Of a DNA stretch of 64,000 nucleotides, positions 48,164 through 60,749 are shown piece after piece. Position 1 is the first letter of the stretch, and every line of letters begins with the position of its first letter. Made by a program: the position numbers and the translations under genes. Location of the stretch: contig WIXG01000063.1 in assembly GCA_009869945.1 (NCBI GenBank), forward strand, positions 186,001 through 250,000, written 5' to 3'. The notes below the pieces were generated by a model. That model had not been told where the DNA came from. It made no database searches and saw only the letters and a list, made by a program, of their open reading frames with translations. Source of the DNA: Mesaphorura yosii (Eukaryota; Arthropoda; Collembola; Poduromorpha; Tullbergiidae).

Positions 48164-49338
48164 ATGGAATTTAGCATAAGTCTAATGGTATCCAGTTCCT
48201 CACTTCTCCTCCTCCATTGTCTCGGTGCCCTGGTACCGGTGTACACAACAGAATTGGACGGTGCTCTCGTATTCAGTGATGACTTCGACGGAGTCTCGTT
48301 ACGGAAGTATTACTGGGACTTTGAGGACGGATGCGAAGGTAATAATTTGGGACACTCTATATTTCTGGCGCTTGCTAGACCGTTTTTATGCTTCTTCTTG
48401 TGTGCAGAAGTGCGACACATGAACATGGCCCAGGAATGCTTCTTGTCGGAGAAGAATCTGCAAGTCGCGAATGGGACGCTCATACTGCGGGCTGGCATGA
48501 CCTACTTCGACGGCAATGTCATGTACACGTCGGCACGTGTTCGAGGCTCCGGTTTTGGATTCCGATACGGGACGATGCTGGTCCGTGCTCGGATGCCGAT
48601 GGGGAAACACTTACTTCCGGCCATGTACCTACTGCCAGTTAACCAGCACCAAGACCGCTGCAAGTATGAGGAAATCGACATTCTGGAGTATCGCGGAGAA
48701 AGAACATCGAGCCTTATTTTCTCTACAAAGTTCGGGAGGAAGTACACCCAGGCGTTTACAAGAAGTATTGAGAAATCGTTTGCAGGGGCGGATTTCAGCA
48801 AAGATTTCCATGTATTCGCAATTAAATGGGTGCCTACCAGAATCGAATGGTAGGTACCACTTAAGTGGATCATTTGTTGGAAAAGTGCAATGCAGATAAC
48901 TGAGCTCTCGATTCTTGTGATAGGTACGTGGATGGTATCAAGGTGCACGAAGTGAACACGCACTTCATATCAGACTGGACACAAGGCAAACAAGAAGGTC
49001 TTCCATGCTGGAAAAATGGTCAGCTGCCGTTTGGTGACAAGTCGAGTCTGTTTCTGAGTCTGACGGTGGGCGGCGAGCACTTCTCTGATGCCAGTAAATA
49101 CGGAAACCTAACTGAGGAGGAAGCAAGAGAATGGCCGAAACCGTATTTGGAAGTAGATTGGGTACGTGTCTACAACAATGAGAACGAGAAGACCGGACTT
49201 GCCCCGAGCATTTTAAATGCAGTGACCACGACAACAATGAAACCTGTAAGGCTGCCGAATGACTATACAAATACGAGTACAAGTGATGAGACCCTAAACA
49301 TCGTGGTACGAGATTTTTTGGCGCCCTTCATAGCGTAG
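48164..49338 (+). CDS. secreted GH16 glucanase-like protein, copy 2 (active site intact)
   Basis: Three exons (48164-48338, 48408-48849, 48924-49338), 343 aa. Signal peptide within MEFSISLMVSSSSLLLLHCL. Same landmarks as copy 1: ALVFSDDFDGVSLRKYYWDF, NGTLILRAG, GMTYFDGNVMYTSARV, FRYGTMLVRARMPMGKHLLP, FHVFAIKWVPTRIEWYVDG, LTVGG and YLEVDWVRVYN. The active-site strand is YEEIDILEYRG, keeping nucleophile Glu, assisting Asp and acid/base Glu. It is plausibly a digestive or immune beta-1,3-glucanase. A Thr/Ser-rich extension of about 50 residues (AVTTTTMKPVRL, YTNTSTSDE) follows the catalytic domain and may be O-glycosylated; copy 1 lacks it. Shared intron positions and phases show that the pair arose by tandem duplication. 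Confidence 0.9.
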
Positions 49339-49492
49339 CCGGGCAGTGAATGTAAAAAAAAACTGCGCTCATAATTTATTGATCTGTCTTAATTTATTGA
49401 ATAATTCACTGGTTCGTAGTTCAAAATATAAGAATATCACGCAAATAAGGTCAGGATCAGAACAAAAATGTAGATGGAATCAGTGCTTTGTA

Positions 49493-49498
49493 AATAAA
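49493..49498 (+). terminator. poly(A) signal of GH16 copy 2
   Basis: AATAAA 155 nt after the stop and only about 35 nt from the stop of the convergent ABCA gene. The ABCA side also has TTTATT (AATAAA on the minus strand) at 49375-49380, so the two 3' UTRs overlap. Confidence 0.5.
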
Positions 49499-49531
49499 TA
49501 ACTGTAAAGACTACTGGAAATAAACTAGAAA

Positions 49532-52500
49532 CTAATCTTCGTAATTGATTTGTGCTTTGGTAAAATTCAGGAACACTTGTTCGAGAGAAGTTTGGCCGAC
49601 CGAGTAGGCTTCTAATCCAAACTTCACTTTGGCGAGCTCCATTTTTCTAAACATTTGTCCCCACGTCACCCTCGCATCTGTCGCAATGTGATACTGCACG
49701 TAACCAGGATGGATGTCTTTTAGTACAGCGCCTGATAATTGAAAAGTCAATTAGAATTGTACTACTGACTACGCTCCTGTAGTGGGAAGTGTGAACGTAC
49801 CAGGAAATGAAACTTGAATGTAGTTTCTCAACGGCTGCAATTGTATTTCCCAAGGTTGCGCGTGGACGTGCGCAGAGCTCCTTCGTCGGCCGGATTCTGA
49901 AGTTTGGCGTGTAATCTGCCCGACAACACTTTCCTTTGTAGAAATTTGTGCAATGAGGGTGTACCCTTCGCCGAATTTTGTTTTCAAATGTTGAGCTGAT
50001 CCTAAACAACGGAACCTTCCATTCACCATAATCGAGAGTCGTGTGCACAGAGCTTCGCATTCTTCCATGCTATAAAGAAGAAAAACAAGTATTACTAATG
50101 GCGTTCGGGGTGAAGTTGTCTTTTTGGAGTTTACCTGTGCGATGTGAGTACAATGGATGCTCCTTCATCTCGAATTTGCTACAAAATCCGGAGCTCAATT
50201 AGTCAATGCTCAGCAGTACAGAGAGTGAACAGTGAATTACCGTAATAGCATTCCATAAATGTCTTCTGGCGACTGGGTCCATTCCTGTCGTTGGCTCGTC
50301 CAAGAAAACAAGTGGTGGATTGCCGACAAGAGCAATTGCAGTCGACAGTTTTCGTTTGTTGCCTCCGCTAAAAATTTCAGATTGAAATCACTTCTGTGTC
50401 CTGAATCTAGACTCCGGATCCCCTTATTTTCACATACCTATAGGCTCCACATCGTTTATCGATGTGCTCAGTAAAGAGGAGGTTTGCCGCTAATTTGTCC
50501 ACAAGGCGCTGTATGTTGCTTTCTTTAACACCACGAAGTCGAGCAAATAGCGTCAGCGTTTCACGACCAGTCAGCTCTTCGATTAAGGCGTCGAATTGTG
50601 GACAATATCCTAAATTCTTCTGCACTTCCTTAATATTCGACTTTATGCTTTCAGAATAAACAAATGCGTCTCCAGAGCTGACAGGATGGTCGCCAGTCAA
50701 CATTTTGAAGGTCGTTGTTTTCCCTAAGAAATGAAACAATCGCTTCTGTTCTTACTGCCACTTCCGCACATTGCAATGGAACCTTGGATGTTTATTGTAC
50801 CTGCGCCGTTTACTCCGAGAAGTCCAAAGCATTCCCTAGCCTGGACGCCAAGATTTAGTTTATCCACAGCCAAGAAACTTCCGTAGTATTTACTCAAGTC
50901 CCTGCAACCAGAGTACGAATTTTGCTTCACTGTATGAAGTTATAAGGCATTGTGATTTGTAATGCGTGTTTGTCTGTCGCTTACCGTAAGATGAGATTTT
51001 CTGTTTTGCACAGCTGTGTCAGGTTGGTATTTCTTATGCGAGCATTTTCCGCTGCAACATCGGAATCTTCAAGGGCATCATTTTCACGATCCTGTGGGCC
51101 TGAGTCAAAACAGAAAAACGTAAGTGTATCTTAAGAGGCTGTAAAATGAAATGGAAAACAACATCGCATGGGTTTCCGCGTACCATGAAGCCAAAACTTA
51201 CTTTGGTTGTTATTAAGAGGAGACACCGGAGTGGCCGTTTGCTTTCTCTTTCTGAATCGAATCATCTCGATAACTTTGCCTTCCGCTAAAGCCAGGACTA
51301 CAAATGAGAGAACCCCAATGAGTGTCAAGAATAATAGATTTCGACCGATTCCATTTTTCTTCCATCCCGCATAGCCAACTTTATCTGTAAAGAAAATCAA
51401 ATGGATTAAAGGAGGACCGCGACCGTTGCACATGCTAGTTTGAATCATACGATGAGTGCAGCATCGGTTTCCAATTAATGTGCTGTTGGCCGGATAGTCG
51501 CAATAGTCGCCTTTGATATGTCCTCCCCACAAGATGAGTGGACATATTTCTCTCAAGACTGAGTTGCCAGACATTAATATGATACCCATTCCCAAGTTAT
51601 ACTGAGGAAACAGCATGAAAACCCAGTCGAGCGCATCCGCAACATTTTGAAGATCCAACTGTTCAATTTGTAGGATTGTGATAGCCAGAATTGTTGCCAT
51701 TCCTAAAGAAGACATGCCGTGGATTTAGTGAATAATAAATTTTCATCTAATGGGATTGAAAAGTGGTTTACCTGAAAATATGTTGAGAAAAACCATTCTT
51801 GTGAATCCAGATGAAGGAATTGAGAAAGCGAAACTGAATAGATACATCAAGGGAATTGTGGCGAACCCGTAAAGCACGAACAGAAGGAAGAGCCAGCCTT
51901 GCACCTCGGCCGATTTTAGGTCGTTGGTTTGAAACGCGATAATCATAATCATCATGATGAGGCATGGTATAATGTAATTGATGAAGTCCAGAAAGAAATT
52001 CGCGGCCCAGAACATTGGGAATTTCACACCGCTAACATACTGCAGGTGCTTGGCTTTGGTTTCACGTTCTTTGATAAGGAACACGACGAAGGAGGCTGCT
52101 AAGAAGGACATTCCGAATGACATGTTGAACCCAACCTGAAATCCATCGGAGGCGAAGCCAGTGGCGTCGTCCGCTTTGTCTTGCAGAGTTCGTGGGAATG
52201 GCTGATTAACAAGCCTCATGTCGGCTGAAGTCGAACCACGAATTGAATTTCGGTACGCGTTTGCCAGAAAATTCAACGACAAAGGTAGAGCATGAAATGG
52301 CTGATTATTGAAGTACGCTGTGGGTGTATCCTGAGACGGCATGGCTGGGTCAGTTTGATTCAATTCAAATCCCACGATGTAACGGTAGTTAAAGCTCGCA
52401 ATGCTTTTGTCGCTCTAAATTAAAAAGCACCATATTAAGATTATGTAGCGGATCAAATTGTAACTCGGGACAGTCGGAACGTACTTCTTTTAGTACATAG

Positions 52501-55500
52501 TCTTGGAAAGAGGGGGGAGGGTCTGCCAGCGTGTTTACATCGACAACACCTCCTTGAGTATCTGCATGGCTCTTGTAAGCCTCGCAGATTCCCCGTGGTA
52601 CACTGAGTTTATTGACTGGTTCATTGCACGCCACCGTTGTTTGAGCAGTTCCAGATATTTTGTATCGCTGCCAAATTAGCAATAAATTCATACTTCCATG
52701 TGTATCAATACTTCTTCAGTTAATGGATTCACTGCTACTGCTTACGCTGAGATCCATTTCAAACCGTTGTGGCTCCGCTGGTGGGGGCAATGTCTTTAGC
52801 AGGATCAAGGTGATTAGCAGAAATGCAATGGGGATAATTGTCTGAAAGAGTAAGCATATTTTAGTTGACTGCTCTCAAGGGGTTGAAATTGTGCAGTCGG
52901 TAAAGGGTAAATACCTGGAACACGAGTAAAACTCGATTTCTGATGGCATACAACATTTTCTTCACCATCATCGCACGTAATTGTTGGAATAGCAAAGCTG
53001 TCCCTGTATTTTTCTCTTCTCTCTCATACAGTTTATACTGGTTTCCATTTTGGTTCAATGTGTCAATTGTGACATGCGTTTTGTGATGCTCATCAGGATT
53101 CAGTCCAGCTTCCTCAGCTTCCGCAATTCTTCCAACTTTCATGAACACTTCTTCCATTGTCGTGATACTTGCGCCATAGCTTCCGATACCAAGATCCACC
53201 TTCTTGTGCTCCAACTCTTCGAACATGTCCGGGAAAAGATGAGATTTGTTTTCCGGAAGAATGTAGCTCAATTCTGCTCCAACATTTTGATCGAGCTCGG
53301 CGTCGGGAATACTGCGGCGGATTACGTGATCAATTCGGTTGATGTCACAATGTGGCTCTTTTACAATGACCAAGTGATACCCTCCACCTGAATTTAGATA
53401 AGTCACATACTCACGTAAGCATGTTGTGTGAAGAAATGAAACAAAAGTTAAGCACAAAGGAAATACCGTATTTCTTTTTCAAGAACAAGGACGATCCACA
53501 GCATTGCACCTTCCCGTTTGCCATCATCGCAATTCTATCGCCAAGTAAATCAGCTTCTTCCATAAAATGTGTACTCAAAATCACAGTTCGACCCTTTTTC
53601 TCTTGCGTAATCAGATCCCACGTGCTTCGACGGGCGCCCGGGTCCATACCTGTACATTTTTATTAGGTTGAAGAAGCTGAAGTGAACAGCCTACTGCATT
53701 GTTGACATTCAACCCTACCTGACGTCGGTTCGTCCAGCAAGACAACTTGGGATCCACCACAGAAAGAAATTGCGACACATAACTTGCGTTTCATTCCTCC
53801 GCTCAAAGTCTGCGCTTGCATGTGTCGTTTCGGCTCGAGGTTCAGCGCCTTCAGGAGTCTCGTGATCTCAGCCTCAATTTGAGCATCTGACATACCCTTC
53901 ATCTGGAAAACCGGTTATATCTGGGTCATTCCTTGATCATTTTACAGATATTGTATTCGCGCATTTACCTTCGCGAAAAATTTGATGTGCTCTTCGCAAG
54001 TTAATTCGTCAAACAGGACGTCATGCTGCGGACATAGGCCAATACTGCCGCGAACCTTGTTGATATCAGTTCGTATATCGAAACCGTTCACGAGAGCAGT
54101 GCCAGAGGTGGGAGGAAACAGACCTGAGAGAAGAATTTTTGAGTATTTTCGCCAGCAGCTTAAATTAGATTCGAGCTTAGTTTTAAAGCAATGTTCATTT
54201 ACCCGTGAGCATGGACATGGTTGTCGTTTTGCCGGCCTAATTAAAATGGAGTTTAATTAGCAATTATATTCGGTTTTAATAAAGCTAAGACAGTGAAAGC
54301 TTACCCCGTTGTGTCCAAGTAGCGCAGTCACTTGGTTGTCGTACATGTTCAAGTTCATTCCATTCACAGCAGTTTTCTTGCCGAAGGTTTTAGTTAATCC
54401 CTTGATTTGGATGCCAGCTGTGGTGTTTTTCGGCTCTGGTTCAAACAATTCTTGCTTATTACTTTGGTTGGCAGCTGCAGTAACATTTTGGGTCGACGCT
54501 TGATTTTCTCCGACCCAGTACGATTTCTGGTATGTTGAAATGTGTCAGTTTTTGTCGACATAATGCTTCAAGAACGATTCGAACTTACGGTGAAAGGAAA
54601 ATACCACGGTAAAGGAACACCGTAGGCTCCAGGACGGACTCCTTCAATGTAGACAGCCAACAAAAAGTACAACAGTGCGTCAACAAGTAACATAATGAGC
54701 ATGTCCAGAAATGTAATTGTATCATCCGGAGACGCGCCTTGAGAAAGTCTACTCCAACCAACGCCCGTTCCGCTGCCTTCAAACATGGCAATGATTTGAC
54801 AACTGAGGAAGTACAAACTACGAATTAGCACCTTGTTGCAAAAAATACTCGATTTGAAACCCCTATAATTGCTTACGCAAACGCCATGCCGGTATTCGAC
54901 AGCAGAGATGTCATAAGTTTCGCCCCTTTGGCCATTTCGTAGTATCTTGGTTGAAGGAAGAAATACGGAAAATAGGACAGAAAAAATATTACTCCGGCTG
55001 CGGTCGCGGCGCTGTTGGCTGAAAGAAAGTTGGAAAATAAAATGTCGCTGGGCGAGTGTTGGTGTCAAAAATGAGCAGCATAATCTTACGAGCAAATTAC
55101 CTGTAGAGAACAGCGTTGAAATCAAGAAGCTCAGAGAAATCACACAAATGTTAAAACAAAGAAGAAACACGAATATGAGTGTGCCGTCCCCATATGTGAT
55201 GACTGCCGTCTTGCCACCATCGAAAAACTTGATCTGAAATCAAATTCAATAGCCGAACATAATCACTTCGCCCTTGCACCATTCAAATGTCCTGGTATTT
55301 TCCTTACCATGAGAAGGGCAGTCACTAGAATGGATGAAATCAACATGAACAGAAACGATTTGACATACCACGCAGCCAAGTGCATGTAATTCGGGAGACC
55401 CATAATTTTCATCGACTCCTGTTCAGGGGCAAATGGGCAAATCAGATCGAGTTGAGGTTATAAATGCTAAACTTCTGTGAAGGATGTCAGAACAAGGCCC

Positions 55501-57173
55501 AACTTTGTACCTTAAGTCTCTTCTCCTTTTCGTGGACCATGCTCTTCGTGATATTAATGCATGGGTAAATGTAGCTCAGCAAAAGAATCAACGGCAGCCA
55601 CGATTGTAGTGCAATTAAAAACACGTCATCGATGTACGGTGGGTAGGGAAAACGGCGCAAATTAACGTCGTAGGCAGAGTCCTCTTCGCCGTTCGGTTCT
55701 TTTCTAATAATTGCTTCCTCGACGGCATGCTGCAGGTATGTAAATCCTTCCAGTACGTAATCTGTTCATTCAAAATAATGTCATGTTTAGAGGCACAGAA
55801 GTCCAGCATCCATGGAATTTGTTGCTTTTGCACTCACATGGTTCACCGCCGAAATAAAAGTAGGGATCATCTTCCGGGTCGTTCTCGCGAGGCCCCAGTG
55901 TTTGAAAAAATGGGTACACTAAATCACTGTTCCAGCCCTCGCTGTTAGTATTGCTCCTATGCTTTGCAGGGAATCGAAGCTTGTACTGCAGAAATTAAGA
56001 AGTCGTGGTTCATTTAGTCTCCCTTGCATTTATCTGCAATTTACATCAACTCATACTAATGTCATTAATAGTATCAGAGCCATTTTCCGTGTATTACGCA
56101 AGATTGTGAAAAATATCAAGTTCAAGTTCAGAAGAAAAACGACACATTGAGTTTGGCAAACAAGTTGCAAGTTGGCCGTCAATGATTGCTGATAACAGTT
56201 TCAATATTCAATACCTGCTAACTAATGCTGCCACCCTGCCTTTCATCTCAATAAAGCTTGGCATCAGCCACGTGCTTTAGCCTAGCACAACCTTGCATGC
56301 GAATACCACACGCTATTAATAAAGTTTGGCATTTAGAATTCGTGCGATCTTATCAGCACAGTCAGACAGCGTGATAATGGACACTGGTCAGCATTTGGTA
56401 TTGGCCTGCAGCAGCATTGCGGGTGCTTCGATCACGACTTACATCACGAGTTATACAACAGGAGTTGCATTTTCTTGCCGGCACGAAGTTCATGCCTCAC
56501 CTCCAGAAACGTACCGTGAAATTAGCCGGGAGGTTAGTTCCAGAAAAGTCGCCCTCAAACACGACACCAGCAAGAATTGGGCGTGCCGCGTCCGTATCAT
56601 CAATGTATGCATCGACAAGTTCGTCTTCCGACGCGTATCCTGTAACTATTATTGTAAAAGAATAGGTTTAACTGAGGATGATTAAAATTCCAAAAAATGT
56701 CACAGGGGAAATTGAAGACGCTCACATTCATAGTCCTGGAATTTGTCCGAGTCCTCAAATACGAACTTATTCGTTCTCACAGTTTTCATTAGGTCAATGA
56801 TGACTGTAGTATTGGGAGCGTAGAACAATCGCTCACTATAAAGCAGAACAACGGAAATTAATGACACACATATGAGATGTGATGAGCGCGTCCGAAACTC
56901 AGAAGCTGTAAAGTTATAACATAAGCACTGCAAAATAACATACGCTTGTTCCACTCCAGTTGTTTTGTTTTCAATTTGCCGAATCGCTGTCGGATTAAAA
57001 GATTGGAAGTAGGTGGGCTCCGTGATCACGTCCGAGCTTACAATTTGGCGAATTAGCACAAGCAGCAGGGAAAATAAGACAGGAACGAGAACTTCGAACA
57101 ATGTCTGAATTTTATGCCGCTTTTGAAGAATGTAGTTCTTCCAGAGAAGAAGGACAAACTTGTTGTCCAACAT
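49532..57173 (-). CDS. ABCA-subfamily full-length lipid transporter
   Basis: A multi-exon full transporter with two membrane domains and two ATPase domains. Starts [20 protein letters not shown] followed by the first helix ([17 protein letters not shown]). The first luminal domain includes [20 protein letters not shown]1 (54.4-53.4 kb): Walker A GHNGAGKTTT, assembled across an intron; signature [10 protein letters not shown]; Walker [14 protein letters not shown]; then [18 protein letters not shown]. The second membrane half covers about 53-51 kb. NBD2 (50.9-50.0 kb): Walker [26 protein letters not shown], signature GGNKRKLS, Walker [31 protein letters not shown]. The end, [17 protein letters not shown], is the conserved ABCA C-terminus. 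All ATPase motifs look intact. Most like ABCA3/ABCA1-type phospholipid and sterol exporters. I did not fix every exon boundary. Confidence 0.93.
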
Positions 57174-59588
57174 GATGTCGTTAAAGGGTCGAGTCCGTTA
57201 TGCAAAAAGAACAATGCTGATCTTGAACCGAATCCGAAAATCTGAAAAAATGAATTCGTCGGATCGATTGCCTACAGCTTGCAGAAGGGTCAGGCGAGAA
57301 CTGGGTCGGGTTCGCTTCAAACAAGATTCTTTATTTGGAAGCATGCCCCATATGATTACTTGGGTGGCATTTGCCCTTATTTGCTTGGTTGGATGTTATC
57401 AGCTCTGTCAAATTACTGAGTTGACTATGACTTACGACATGACATTAAAACTGAGCGAATAATTCAATCTGCACAAAACCTCCGAGTTCAGGCTCTGGTT
57501 GAGGTACAACACAACCCGCGTTGGCATTAGTCATTCCAGCCCTCGTTCGTGAGTTCACGATTATGCGTGTTGAGTGTCAAAGTTTCGGCTGGCCTTCATT
57601 AATAATTTGTCATTATTTGCAATCTTTTTTACGACACCTCTCCGTGTTCGCAATTAGTGTGAGCTTGAACCTGATATGAAACTCCGTCCATGCAGTAAGC
57701 TAACATTTCAGCATGTAGCATTGTGTACCTGGTTGTCAGTATTTCAAATATAGAACTCTGCATTAGTAATTCATTAGTCACAACCTCTCAACCGACTATG
57801 TCAGGTGGAGCTAATATTTGCATGCACAATTCACTTGTTATCAATATGATTTCGCAATCGCCTTACTTAATATTTCATGCGTGCTGTAAATGCTTTGTGG
57901 TCTGCATTCTTGGCCGTGGAAATGGAACGGGAATGACGTCCGCAACCCATGCGATGAGACTGCTTGCTCTGATGACAGAAAACCACATGATCCGGACTAA
58001 TTTATATTTACGCTGGGTGCCGAATGGCTTTATTGGGTGCTGCCTGATTCACCGTTCGTTCACTTCATAAATCAGATTGTAACTGCAGAGTGCAGAGAGG
58101 TAATCCCAGCATTATCATTTGATCGCCAGCGTCTGGCAATCAACTTGAACTTGAACAATGAGGGAGAAGTGGAATGAATCATAGTCTTCTTCGTTGAGAC
58201 TGACTGGGAGAATGAGAAGGCAACGCAGCATATCAAACATCAAATGACGATGTTGTAATCTGGGCTCAACTTCCACAAGTTTACTCATCGATCACCTGTT
58301 CGTGTTGGACGCACGCTTGTAATCTTGATTGCAATTAGTCATGCTGCGACAAATGAAGCGAAGGGATGAGTTTACTAAATCCCAAGCACGCGGTTTTGAG
58401 CACGCGATGATCGGTCTATATTTGTATCGTTGTATAAGTCACTGCTTACATATTGATATTGTTGTCTCATTATGTAATCTGTCCACATGCGCGTCACTCT
58501 CATATTGGCTTCCTCGGATGCTGCATAGAAATTATAGATGCCGTGTGGATTACAGAAGTGGAGAGTTGCTCCGCGTTCGAAGATGTAGTACAGTGATGGG
58601 ACTAACGGTTTGCATGACATATGGTTCCTTGTAACAATTTACGGAAGAATTTCTCCTTGGACAATTGTTTTCAAGAATTGTTCCTGGTAAATTGTTTCCA
58701 AAAATTGTTATAACAGAATTCTTGGCAAGTTCCTTCTAATGAATTGGGGGGGGGGGGCGGTCGGGGTTTGAAGTATTTGGGTTCGATCGCACGATTCTTC
58801 GGAGACCTCTATCTAAATTCTCCACATCTCCAATAACAAACTAGTGCGTACAGAATGCAAATATCGAACGGTGGATGCTGAAAGGTGCTCTCATTTGGTA
58901 TTCTGTGCTGAAACATTAGCAATCACAAACACGAATTGCAAAATTATTGCGTGGAATGATCGTACAGTGTGGTGGCTTTGATTCACGAGTCGAGCTTGTT
59001 TAGAAGAATGGTCAAAAGGTTAGCTCGCAGGGGCGGTTTCTTTGCTTGTAACAATTTATTTAAAGACACCAGAGTAAGAAATCCTTAATATTACTTATCT
59101 CCTGACATGATCAACTCCACTCAATTCACACAGCGCAAGTTCTGGCACTTGCGAGCGATGAAAATAGACATACAATGACGCGATTACAATTACATAAAAA
59201 CAAAATTACGTAATACAATTAACCCCGTATTGTTTTTAATCCACCCAAGAAAGTGGACAAGCATGATAAATATAATTTTGGCTACAGAACTACGCATACC
59301 TTAATTCCTTGCTGTAACACAAACTCCGCAATTATGCAGCAATTATAAACGTGCACATCCAAACTCAAACATCAGATTTTGAAGCATTACATTACTAATT
59401 TACGAATTACGGATTAATTACCTAAGAAAATTCAGATTTACCGAATTAATCGTAACAGTAAGCAAAAAGAGCTTCAATGAAGCTGAGCGCTTTTTACGTT
59501 TGAATTAATTCAATAGTGCAATTTCCTCCATTTGGTATGCGTAAAAAATTATTACTTATATTTGAATATCATCCTAAGTTAATTTCAA
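57174..59588. other. intergenic, 2.4 kb, no gene recognised
   Basis: Lies between the ABCA start and the eIF4E stop, both minus strand. Open frames at 57723-58070 and 58329-58634 show no domain. It contains a degenerate repeat (58629-58722) and, just after it, a run of 12 G at 58746-58757. The rest is AT-rich. Confidence 0.5.
58629..58722 (-). repeat. degenerate GAACAATT-type repeat, copy C
   Basis: On the minus strand four to five units of about 18-22 nt: TGGAAACAATTTACC, AGGAACAATTCTTG, AAAACAATTGTCC and a terminal AAATTGTTACAAGG. Same core and orientation as copy B in the ACTL6A intron. Confidence 0.5.
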
Positions 59589-60749
59589 TTAAAGCGTAAG
59601 CATAGGTTTCACCATGGATCCAGTTTTTGTCGCTGTTGCCTCATGGCTTTCATAGGTCATCGCTCCGTTGTACAATGCCAATCGTTCTTTAATCTTTTTC
59701 CTGCAAGAAAGAAATTGACACCACCTGAGTGAAAGCTTTCCTCGACCCGACGATTAATCTTAATGTTCTACTTACCCAATTTTCCAAATTGAATCTTTAT
59801 GAGTACAGTCTGCCGTCCAAATGGAAATCTTATCCTGCTTCATTCTACAGTCAACTACAGCACCACAAATATCATCGCCATCTTCATCGAACGCCTCTCC
59901 GATTAAGCACAATAGCTGCGTGTACACCACTAAATTAATACTGAGAAGGAACTCGAAATTTGAAATCGAGAGCACTTACCACTTCCAACCAATAGTTGTC
60001 CAAGTTATGCCTTTGTCTTTTATCGAAGTTCACTAGCCATCTTCCGCCTGCGCGATTTCCAGCATCTTCCCACATGGGCTTAATACCATCTTTAAAGACA
60101 AAGTATGAACAACCGGTTCGCAGCTCGCTTGCGCTTTTTATATGGTTGTATATTGACCAAAAATCTTCTACGGTTTGGAAAGGGCTCACAACTTTTAGAC
60201 AATCTTCCCAAGCACGATCTTTACTGCTTTCGAAGTACCAAAATTTCCAGGCCATCTGTAACTGGTGCCTGGGTTCTTCGGTTACGGAAGATTCGTCGTC
60301 AGTATTAGTTGCAGTGCTGCTGTTACCAGCAGTTTGGTCACCTCCATCAGCATCACTTTCGGGCTTTGGGGATTTTCCTGAGCCTGCTTTGATGTCTAAT
60401 GATTCCATGGGTTTAGTCACTGCCGCAGCAGAGTCTTCAGAGGACTGTGGTGGTGTTGGAGCTGAGGGCAAGGGTGTATCCATCATTGGCTTGGTGTCAG
60501 TCGCCTGTGTCAAGTGTGATCAATGATCAAATTAGTCAAATTACATGTATACAAGGCATTAGTGAGTAAAAGTAGTCTCTTCTTTTGAACAAAAGGCAAA
60601 GAATAAAGAGGTACAAGTGAACTCAGACACGGAATGGTCGTCCCGGACCTACTTCCGGCCCACCACGATGCATTGCGAATGGGAACCGGGGCGCCGTGTT
60701 CATGTCAAGGTTATCCGAATAATTCGTCATTGGAGATTTGACTTACCAT
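59589..60749 (-). CDS. eIF4E: eIF4E mRNA cap-binding protein
   Basis: Cap-binding subunit of eIF4F, which starts translation by recruiting eIF4G. Four coding exons: 60747-60749 (the ATG alone), 59980-60504, 59776-59915, 59589-59700; 259 aa. Product begins MATDTKPMM; the first three residues match human eIF4E. The N-terminus is long and Pro/Ser/Ala-rich (about 75 residues before the core). Core motifs: MAWKFWYFESSKDRAWEDCL, VEDFWSIYNHIK (eIF4G/4E-BP contact), GIKPMWEDAGNRAGGRWLVN (cap-stacking Trp and the following Glu), LIGEAFDEDGDDICGAVVDC, KISIWTADC and ERLALYNGAMTYESHEATAT. The end ATKTGSMVKP keeps the Ser aligned with human Ser209, a MNK target. Divergent from the DEG/ENaC gene downstream. 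Confidence 0.95.

Noticed and set aside
56326-56685. Plus-strand 119-codon frame opposite ABCA
   Set aside because: The antisense strand encodes the conserved ABCA luminal segment ([17 protein letters not shown]), so this is a shadow frame.
58375-58620. Minus-strand 81-codon frame upstream of ABCA
   Set aside because: It does not resemble any ABCA N-terminal sequence; ABCA already has a good start at 57173 directly before its first membrane helix.
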